A stretch of DNA of 64,000 nt from Pseudocercospora fijiensis CIRAD86 (taxonomy: Eukaryota > Ascomycota > Dothideomycetes > Mycosphaerellales > Mycosphaerellaceae), in contig NW_006921535.1 of assembly GCF_000340215.1 (NCBI RefSeq), positions 5,077,528 through 5,141,527 on the forward strand, read 5' to 3'. Positions within the stretch are counted from its first letter, which is position 1, and every line of letters starts with the position of its first letter. Position numbers and translations under genes: made by a program. Under the pieces are notes generated by a model, which was not told the origin of the DNA, ran no database searches, and saw nothing but the letters and a program-made list of their open reading frames with translations. Shown one piece after another: positions 55,781-64,000 of this stretch.

Positions 55781-58700
55781 CTATACGTCTACGATACGAT
55801 TACGATCCTATCGCGATAGGATTAACGGCCTCTAATATTACTAGCAAATCTACCTATTCCTATAAACATGTTCTATTGTACTTATATATGTTACCTAGAA
55901 ATAGCTTGCGATCCGGCAATCCTATATACTACTCGTTTACCGTTTAAACTGCTATTATTGTTGTGTTTACTTTGTACTAGTTATTGTATACTCCTAGTTA
56001 GCCCTTACTCGCGATACGACTTAGTATCTTCGTATTATCTATATAGGGCTAAACATTGCAAAGGACCGGTACTACGCTTATAGCTAAACACCTTATACAC
56101 TTTAAAAGATCTATGTTCTCGATATTATTTAATTATACTATAAGATCTAAATAGCGATAGCCTAAGTCGGTAACCGAGTCGCCCTAGATTTATACTACAT
56201 TTACGCTCCGGTTTGTTTACTAAATTACGATTGCAATAGACGCTACTTTATATCGTTAGATATACGATGTCGGTATACCTATATAGAGTTTTTGTTTCCT
56301 TTCGCCTTCTTATCCTTTAATATGCGCTCCCTAAATGTCTCCTCCTAAGTCTTCTTACTAAATACCTTCTCTACTAACTTGTTCTTCGTTGTTATATCCG
56401 CCTACTATAACTATTAACCCTCCTTAGGTGCAAGTATTTTAGTAATGCGGATACGTATTTCCTCGAACGACGTTTATACTATTATATTAGACTAGTCGCT
56501 AAATCTAATACTGTTACGGTTGTTAGTAACTATTTAGTATAGACTGTCTCGTCCTAAAACGTACCTACTATCCGCCTTCTTATCGAGCGTATTGTTATCT
56601 TCTATCGCTTTAGCATTAGTTGCTTAAAAGCTGCCTTCGGGTATAGGCATTCTACCGTTATCCCTAAACAATAGTAGATCCGTGTTTCTACTACTATCGT
56701 TTGGCCTAGAGCTCGTATTTAGTCTTGTCTAATCCGGCTGTCTATATAGCGTTAGCTAGCCTATTAACTATATTAGCTAATAGTTATATCTAAAGCATAA
56801 TAGGCAATATACTTCGACGCCGAACGTTATTGTCGTTATTATTAGAGTCGGCTAGAACGCCGATTTAAGCTAGTGCCTCTATGTCGTCTCGCTTAGATAC
56901 GAAGTTAGAGTCTAATAGTTCGGGTCCTTCTACCTTCCTCGCTATATATTTCTCGAAGAGCTACTGCGCTTTCTCTAGTCGAAGTGCTTATACTTCTAGC
57001 TTTGCTTCTTTCTATTCCCTCTATCGCTCTTAGAAGGCTCGTTCTATCGTCGTATGCTCTAGCTGCGGCTAGCTCGGGACGCTAGTAGTCCTAAACTTTA
57101 GGATTTTAGCCGACTAGCCCTTTAATATCGCACCTATAACCGTTATAGTATAGCATATTATAAAAGCATTTACTTGCTCGATATACGGACGGATATATAG
57201 TGTCTTCCTAACGCGTATCTATCGATTTAATACTTCGGCTATATATTAATAAATGTAGTTGCTTAGGTAACGCGCGGTATATCGCAATAATTAGTAATCG
57301 ATCGTCGATTCTATATAAGAGCAGACTTACTAGGTTTCTACCTCGGCATTCGAACTTCTAGTTTACGAGCTAATCTTCTACGTATTTAATCCGCTACTTC
57401 TCGTTTAACAGCTCGATTAGCGCGTTCCGCTCTAGAAATGTCCGGATATAGCTATTTATATATCTACGTTCCTTTCGTAGGGTCTCTCGTATCTATATAA
57501 ACATTAGCATTTATATCGGCGCGGTAGATTATATACTAACTCCTTTAATTATGCCCGATAATGCTCTATCGCCTTCGGCTATAGGCTGCATTGTACTAGA
57601 AGCTACTAGTCGGCTGTAATTACTAGCATATGCTTCCCTAGTTCTACGTTCTACCTAATTAGGTTCTATAATAGTAGGAAACATCGACGAGCATCCTCGT
57701 ATGCCGGTAAGCGTAATTACGATAAGCTTACGACGCGTCTCTTTGTATAACAACTTTAAATTCGCGGGAGGCTAGAACGTTTTGTTCCTCGTAGATGTTT
57801 TGCTAGAGTGTTTGTTATGTCTCGCGTCGCGTTTTAGCCGCTTCGCGTAGTTTACTCGTCCTTTATCGTCCTAGCTCCGCTTTCTCTTAAGTTTGTTGCC
57901 CTAGTTATCCTTACGTATAGGCTACTAATGTTAACTATCTGTAGATATCTAAGTCAATATAATACCTTTAAAAATTTCGCGCTAATATCGTTACTAACGT
58001 ACTATTAGCCTCCTATATCGACTTCGTCTTTATTACTCGTACTATCGGAATTAGTAACGGACGGTAAATTATCCTTATATTCGTTATCCTTATATCGCTT
58101 GCTGCTTATCGTTATATGCCCTAGTTAGCAGTAATGTTGTTATATGTAAAACGCGGCATATAGCGGACTATATACGTAGTCTTGCCTGTCTATGCTATAA
58201 AAAGGGGCACGTTAGTTTGTAATTCGACTATACTATCGCCCGATCTATTACTAGTAGCCGTCGCCTATTAGCTTCTCTATTATTGCCTTCCCCTACCTGT
58301 GCTAACAAAGCGTAAATATTGTCTACTAGCTATATTAGTTAGTATGCTCCTAATTCGCATTCGAGTCGGCAGCTAAGTTACGGAGTAGTAATCGCGTGCA
58401 TTTATCTATTATAGTACTATAGCTACTCTACCCGACGAACACCGACTATTGCCTACTATAAGATACTATGTCTTATATAGCTATTACAATGTAGTATATT
58501 AAATATCCGGCTAGTTCGGTAGCATACTAGCTAACTCTAATTATCGGTAGCTCTTTATAATACGACGACCGGCGAGCTTAGTACTGTTTTATAGAGTTTG
58601 CTTTCTGTCGTCTATCTAGTTATTATGTATATATTAGCATTATTCTTAGAATGCTACATAGCGCGAGTAGATACTAGATTACGGACGATTACCGTACTAG

Positions 58701-59730
58701 TAGGATTGTATATTAGGTATAGTAATACCCTTTGCTTTTTAAGATATCGGTTCGTACTATCCTATGTCTATTAGCCCTTTGTTTTCCCTTCGAATTGCAA
58801 GTCGCAGTAACAGGCCTCTCCTTAAAGTATCCGATAGTCTAGCCCTCTACTATCGCTCGTTGTCGATACGAATTTGTCTATATTCGTCGCTTATCTAATA
58901 TAGAGTGTCGATACTAGGGACAAACGTACAATCTGCCTTTATTATATTAATTAATCGATTAAAGTCTATGTTATCGACTCCTACTAAAGGGTAGCCTCTA
59001 ATCGCTAGCTAGCGATAGTCTAGCTTATATTATTATATAACCGATATATAAGTTTCAACCTCCTACTATACTCTTAAACCGTAACTATGCTATACTACGT
59101 ACTATCTAACACGCGGTACGTTAGAGCTACCGTCTATCCGTCTGCGCTTTCTAGCGAGGCATTTATAGATATCGCTAAACTAGTACTGTCGCTCGAGTCG
59201 CTTTCTCCGTAGGCTATTACTTATACTATCTTCCGCTTTATCCGTCGGTAGTAGTTAGAGCATATCTTGTATACTAAACATCTAAATGCCGCTTGTCCCT
59301 CTACCGTTCGGATATGCTTTACTATATCCGGAAACTCCTCCTCGTACTTGCTATCTGCTAGTACTATGTCGTATAGCCGGCTCTATATCCTTCGGCGTTC
59401 TAGTAGTAATAGTAATCGGAATGTGCTACTAATCTAGCCGGATTCTTGTATTAATCGCTTAACGCTAGCGTAAAACTCCTAGTATATTGTAGGCGACAAT
59501 CTAAGGCTACGAGAAATCCCTCTAATAGAATATTAATCTCGGAGTATATATATATAGGGCATATTTAAATACGATCGGATAGGTTGTCGTACTCGTAGTA
59601 TATAGATGTCTATATTATATACGGAGACTATAATAGCTGCAGTTTTCGTCGCGTATATAAAGGGGTAGTAGTAGGTGCCTAAGTCGCGAGTATAGCGACT
59701 TAGTCGCCGAGTCGCGCCTAAATCCGGCTT
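55781..59730. repeat. RIP-mutated element, unclassified, ending at a junction with copia DNA
   Basis: Minus-strand frames read as protein in several places: from 59742 MLNLKPDLGATRRLSRYTRD, then TFRLLLLLERRRIQSRLYDI and FRCLVYKICSNYYRRIKRK; and at 57400-57150 VETQQVCSYIESTIDYQLLR and RPYIEQVNAFIICYTI. I recognise no family. The right end abuts a copia 3' fragment at about 59731, so one interrupted the other. Confidence 0.4.
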
Positions 59731-60095
59731 AAGATTAAGCATAGTCGCTTTGTTAAGCAGTTGAACTTAGTAGACTATAAGGCTGCTATTAAGAGCGCCG
59801 CTTAGCCTGCTACTAAGTACTAAATAGATAGAATATATATTATCTAGTTTAACTACTTGTCTATTGTTTGTTTAATTGCTTTGTTATAATAGCCTAAGAG
59901 TAGTCTAGTTGTTTCTACACCTAATACCCCTTTGTTTGCTTTGCTTGTTTGGCTGTATATACGCGATAAGGGGGTGACTTGAAGTGTGTAGTGTGTATGG
60001 TATCACGTACATAATGCCTGAGGCTGAAACTGCGCACTTCATCTTTGGGCTTCCTGTAGATTAGCCCTCTTCTGAATACAACACAGTTTACATCA
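59731..60095 (+). mobile_element. 3' end of a second copia element with its LTR
   Basis: AAGATTAAGCATAGTCGCTT and the following text to about 59820 match the RNase H end of the first copia element (about 39928-40028, same KIKHxRFVKQLN-like reading). A purine tract ATAAGGGGG precedes a 121-base LTR, 59975-60095 (TGACTTGAAG to TTACATCA), related to but distinct from the first element's LTR. The coding part is RIP-mutated while the LTR keeps CpA and TpG. Confidence 0.75.
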
Positions 60096-60429
60096 AGTTG
60101 GTATCTTGCTGTCTTGCCTGTTCAGCTGAGGCGGAGACACGACCGGTGAAGCCATGGCATGGCGTCCAATCATGGCGAAGTCACTCAGCGATTCCGACTA
60201 CAGCAAGGCTGGCAGGTCACATGGAAATGAACGGAAGGGCTACACTCGTGAATTGAGATAGTCATGAGATTACGACTACTGATTATGTGCAGGAAATTTT
60301 GATTCAATATGCCTGCCACTCACCAAGAATGATGGATTTCGCTCTGAAAGATCAGATACGGTTGTGCTAGCCAACCTGAGTAGAATGAAAAAGGCGACAA
60401 GTGCTTTTCAAAGCACACAAGATATTCAA
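60096..60429. other. Intergenic, downstream of the secreted-protein gene
   Basis: Normal composition resumes immediately after the LTR. No gene seen. Confidence 0.4.
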
Positions 60430-61029
60430 TCAGGGGCAGAATACGACCTTGAAATCAGTCTTGCCATGATAACAAACGGTGTCCGCAGGACTACCATTCT
60501 TGACCTGATCAGGATTGGTCCAGCCCTGATTAAGAGGACAATTCCAAGGGAAGCACGTCTTGCTCGGACATTGCTTTGAGCCTCTGCCATTCGGGACGGG
60601 ATATGCGCCAATACCAACATCCTTATCGCTGCCTTGCATCACGGAGAGGTTGTACGCCGTGCCCCTTCTGCCCTTGTACTCGGAGTACCCGAATTCGAAC
60701 AGAGCTTGATGCTTCCATTGCGCAGCGGTGCCCCATTCGGCGTGACCGCTTAAGCGCATACCGAGAGCTTTGAATGGAGCTGGGATCGTCAGTGATTTCT
60801 TGGAGGCAATGTTAGTGGGCTTGGACATTTGCTTCATTTTGAAGTCTCCGGTGATCTGATACAGGGCGACTTGTTTTTGGAAGGGGCAGTTGTTCCAGAC
60901 GTGGATCTTGAAGTTGTTGGGGCCTCTTGCTTCGAGTGTACCGTGTGTGACGGTGGCATCTTGTGGAGCTGCAGTTACTGCTGAAGTCAGCAGGGTCAGA
61001 ACGGAAAGGGCCAGCCCTGTGGTATACAT
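60430..61029 (-). CDS. Small secreted cysteine-containing protein
   Basis: Single-exon ORF of 199 aa. Residues 1-20 (MYTTGLALSVLTLLTSAVTA) are a typical signal peptide with cleavage at AxA before APQ. The mature part begins near FKIHVWNNCPF, a motif also seen at the start of fungal thaumatin-like or BYS1-like secreted proteins, then has beta-rich text (ALFEFGYSEYKGRRGTAYNL, MQGSDKDVGIGAYPVPNG) and clustered cysteines (QCPSKTCFPWNC, VCYHG, final FCP): six Cys, enough for three disulphides. It is probably extracellular. It lies about 335 bases from the edge of the transposon block. Family assignment is tentative; a function as effector or antigen is only inference. Confidence 0.7.
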   Translation of the reverse strand: MYTTGLALSVLTLLTSAVTAAPQDATVTHGTLEARGPNNFKIHVWNNCPFQKQVALYQITGDFKMKQMSKPTNIASKKSLTIPAPFKALGMRLSGHAEWGTAAQWKHQALFEFGYSEYKGRRGTAYNLSVMQGSDKDVGIGAYPVPNGRGSKQCPSKTCFPWNCPLNQGWTNPDQVKNGSPADTVCYHGKTDFKVVFCP

Positions 61030-62797
61030 GATAGGTATATGTAACGAGTGTGGTGTATATATAAAAAAGAGTGTCTGTAGCCGAAATGCAAGTAGAGAAA
61101 TAACGAGAAGCTGGAAAGAAGCTGGATCTACTGAGAACTGGAGTGACCAGTATAAGGTACTGTACGTCTACTTACAAGTATCGTGTACGGTCTATTGTCG
61201 AAGCATATCTCGACAAAGAACAGGTCTGGCCATGGAGGGCTCTTTGTCTAACCATGTGCATCTCATTCGCCACGTGGATCAACCTAAATAACAACAAAGA
61301 TTGATTTAGACCATTGGCTTGCAATAAAGCATAACGCTTGTTCGACTGCAAATATGGTGCCGGATGAATGAGGCCGCAGAATTGGCCCCTGAACCTTACG
61401 AGAAATCTAGAGAGAACTCGGGCCAGGGAACATCGCTAGCTCTACGCCTGTAGATGAACCGAAAGAGGGGAATACGTTCGCTTCACGACTTCCTGGAACG
61501 TCCCAATCGTAGAGGTTTGGTAAAGCGTCGTAATGATGTGAGTGAAGCTGCATTGACGTATTTTCAGTTGAATATGGCCTTGTGGAAAGGTTCAAGGATA
61601 CGATGGACTGCGGAGCCAGGCAGAGCATTCGGACTGTTGGTCTTGCAAAATGGTTACCAGACAATTATGAGCGCGGTCTCCAGATCAGTCTCTTTCCTGG
61701 AAGTAGACAGAAGATGACGCTGTTCCATCAAAGCCGCAACCAGAATCAGAAGAACTTGACTTGATCCTGTTGTTGTGCTGGAGGACTTCTTCCCGTGAAA
61801 GGTTATTCACTTCCATATCGTCTCGGATACTGACTTGATCTTCATCTTCCAAAGATCCGTGCTTATCGATGATCAACGGTTTACCACAACAGCTGCATCT
61901 ACAATTTTCACAGATTAAACAACGCACAGCGCAGAGGGTTAAGTAATTACTGGCAAGAGATGGTCTTGCCAGGGCTGACTCAAGACATTTCTCACCGGCA
62001 GCTGGATTGAAGAATCAGGACACGATCGAGCCAAGTCCACTGTCGCCACAGAATGCAGTCCGCACCTGTCGAGTATTCGAACGCCAAGGTGATCACCCAT
62101 CGCGTTATCCTTGCAGTGTATTTTCAGGGCTGACTCAATGAAGTCCAGACTTGCTTCAGGACTACGTGAGTCTTTCCGAGCTGGCACAACCCTACAGAAC
62201 CGTAGGCCAGAGCAGCAAGCACGAGCTGAAGCCTGAGCGCTTCGCCTCCCTTGATGTATCGCCTTGTCGGGAGTGGATGACAGTCGCTCTGCATTGTGTC
62301 ACTCGTCCCTGAAAACAGATCCCGAAGGCCGACTCATCTGCATCTTGGGTATAACCTCAGGCGACAACTTGAGCGCCAAAATGTGTGATGAGCTCAACGT
62401 CCATGCTCTTGATTCGAATGCGTATTGTGGTGACCCGCGTCCAATGCTCGGGACGCTTCGAGATCTTTTGACAGCGATTCGTCCTGACGCATTTTCGTGG
62501 ATACTTGCAGACGGCAAGGATGCTTGAGATTGACACGGGTGAGCTGTGCCGAGTATTGGTGTTTTCGATGGTGTCGTCGACTACGTTGATCCCAGCACGG
62601 ACTGTTGGTATGCGAGGGAAGGCATCGTGAGGAGGACCTCAATGGCTCAAAGCATTGTATGGAAGAAGTCGTAGCTAATCTTCGGTGACGGATTCGGCGG
62701 CGGACATCTCGGAGGCTGCGAACCGGTACGGCGTACCAATGCGGCTACCTCATCACTTGCAAGTCTCCCAGACTGATTATTCACTCGCCGACAATCC
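61030..62797. other. Gene-poor stretch with weak ORFs
   Basis: 1.8 kb with normal composition. Two ORFs look slightly protein-like: 61685-61927 on the minus strand (80 aa, Cys-rich start MRCLICENCRCSCCGKP) and 62264-62527 on the plus strand (87 aa, SGDNLSAKMCDELNVHAL). Neither has a recognised motif or a splice partner I could establish. Confidence 0.35.
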
Positions 62798-63268
62798 GTG
62801 ACATGTGAGCGACGTTCCAGTAGGCGTTGTGATGATGTTCGAAAGCAAGAAGAGCACGCCATCTGCAACTTCTCCACTTCCACTTCGGCCGGAACTTCTG
62901 CCGAGAACTTGACATCCTACATCGGCCAAGGACAACATGATTTCCCAAACGTCTTCTCGCAGCCAGGACAAGCGAGACTCAGTAACAATCAGAGGCATTG
63001 GGTAGAGAAGATGGTAGTCGTGAATGGCAAAGCTGTCCCAAACGGACTTCACTCACCACGCGCAGCCAGCACGCCAAGAGATATCCATCGCCACATTGAC
63101 GCTGCACAGAACGACGTAAACCAAACACAACAAGACGAGCTTCGGAACAAATCTAGTCAATCATTCCCGAACGGCGTTCCAACAACTCCAACTTCCCATC
63201 ATGCTGATCACCAGGCACAGAACAGCGTCGCCTTCGCCGTCGCCGAACGAGATGTTGGCGGTAAAGCG

Positions 63269-63510
63269 AAGCAAGCCCAATGGACGGAATTGGGACGGAA
63301 ATGGGTGAAAGCCGAGTCCGCTGGCAAGATCGGTCAATCTGCAGATTATTCGATGAATGGAGTGAATAATCGCAGACAAGCCCAAAGGACAGAGCTTGGC
63401 ACGCCTCCAACAACAGAAACATCTGATCAGAATGACGAGAAAAAAACGAACGGATTGCATGCAACGAATTCTGGCATGAAGCAAGCACAAAGCACAGAAC
63501 TCGGACGATC
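63269..63510 (+). repeat. Three-copy tandem repeat with exact 105-base period
   Basis: AAGCAAGCCCAATGG, AGACAAGCCCAAAGG and AAGCAAGCACAAAGC start at 63269, 63374 and 63479, each encoding (K/R)QAQxTELG in the same open frame. The spacing is 35 codons both times. The intervening codons are poorly conserved. Confidence 0.75.
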
Positions 63511-64000
63511 GACCGCAATCCCGCAGCCTGTCGAGAGCACTCATCTTCTTCCAAACCCCTCCTCCCCCAAACCCAAGAAGCATCTCATCCTCAACGCCTT
63601 CGTAGAAATGTGTTCCGCCACCAATCCCCGGGCCTCTGGCGTCACCCATCCGACAAATCCTCAAATTTCAACACCCTCTCCCACTGGACCTCACTCGCCC
63701 AACTGCTCGAACGCGGAAACTTCCAAGGAATCTTCATCGCCGACGTGCTGGGTGCCTACGACGTGTACGGGGGACCCAGAAATCTGGCCCCCGCAATCAG
63801 AAGCGGTGCACAATGGCCTGTCACACGAACCTTTGAGTATAGTCCCCGCCATGGCCGCCGTGACGTCTTCGATAGGATTCGGCGTCACGATATCTACGAG
63901 TTATGAACAACCCTATCCATTTAGCACGAAGATTGTCGACGGTTGATCACTTGACAAACGGACGTGTAGGGTGGAACATCGTCACGGGATATTTGGATTC
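63476..64000 (+). pseudogene. Flavin-dependent (bacterial-luciferase family) monooxygenase with three frameshifts, partial
   Basis: Three frames carry consecutive pieces of an NtaA/SnaA/DszA-type monooxygenase. Frame 1 (ATG at 63476; the open frame begins at 62798) gives KKHLILNAFVEMCS. Frame 2 (from about 63617) gives HQSPGLWRHP, FNTLSHWTSLAQLLERGNFQ and GIFIADVLGAYDVYGG. Frame 1 again (from about 63828) gives LSIVPAMAAVTSSIGFGVTI and YEQPYPF. Frame 3 (from about 63925) gives ARRLSTVDHLTNGRVGWNIV to the edge. All family landmarks in this N-terminal third are present and well conserved, so either the gene died recently or the sequence has single-base errors. The rest lies outside the window. 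Such enzymes use FMNH2 to oxidise sulphur- or amine-containing compounds. Confidence 0.85.

Noticed and set aside
16791..59960. Single giant Starship-type element spanning the whole mutated region
   Set aside because: The region resolves into several independent transposons with their own ends and is interrupted by unmutated host islands. I saw no tyrosine-recombinase (DUF3435) captain motif, although heavy mutation could hide one.
34988..60095. Outer LTRs at 34988 and 59975 as one nested retrotransposon
   Set aside because: The left LTR matches the one at 40173 at every site except RIP-type changes, while the one at 59975 is a different subfamily with different length. They are separate elements.
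63161..63664. 167-codon minus-strand ORF near the right edge
   Set aside because: Overlaps the plus-strand frames that carry recognisable monooxygenase motifs; no domain seen on the minus strand.

Overview
The window looks like a chromosome segment of a filamentous ascomycete (Pezizomycotina; a Dothideomycete is my guess, not shown). The reasons are short GT-AG introns of 50-96 bases, fungal housekeeping genes (Uso1/p115-type tether, Rat1/Xrn2 exoribonuclease, Nbp2/Skb5-like SH3 protein), a HET-domain relic, and about 40 kb of transposon DNA carrying the mark of repeat-induced point mutation (RIP): CpA and TpG are almost absent and TpA is in great excess. In 17101-17160, for example, I count 18 TpA, 0 CpA and 0 TpG.

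Layout. 1-16.8 kb is ordinary gene-bearing DNA: a partial mitochondrial-type protein with KH-like repeats (minus), a Tim17-family-like membrane protein (plus), a broken HET-domain gene, uso1 (minus), rat1 (plus, divergent from uso1), a spliced 168-aa protein of unknown function (minus), a 2.2-kb stretch without a supported gene, a spliced 105-aa protein (plus) and a 95-aa Cys/His-containing ORF (minus). 16.8-18.24 kb is RIP-mutated, and its right edge cuts through a tandem array with a period near 119 bases. 18.24-20.9 kb is an unmutated island with an SH3-domain gene.

20,902-34,203 is a nested transposon. The outer element is a Mutator-like element (MULE) with about 52-base terminal inverted repeats (TIRs) and a 9-base target duplication. 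Inside it sits a 9.6-kb element (21,528-31,119) with its own inverted ends and a RIP-killed hAT-type transposase. Short GCCGGC-centred repeats recur through that inner element and I did not see them outside it. A 784-base unmutated island follows, then a complete Ty1/copia element with 126-base LTRs (34,988-40,298), a second MULE with perfect 47-base TIRs (40,332-43,515) whose TIRs are related to those of the outer element, a third MULE-like element (43,603-47,562), more unclassified mutated transposon DNA, and the 3' end of another copia element (59,731-60,095). From 60.1 kb ordinary DNA returns: a small secreted cysteine-containing protein, a gene-poor stretch, and at the right edge a flavin-dependent (luciferase-family) monooxygenase reading frame with three frameshifts.

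The housekeeping genes act in separate processes (Golgi tethering, nuclear RNA decay and transcription termination, mitochondrial function, SH3 adaptor signalling) and do not form a pathway. The nested mobile block and the way RIP stops at its edges are the most informative part. Coordinates of degraded coding regions are approximate. All family calls are from reading the sequence, without database searches.
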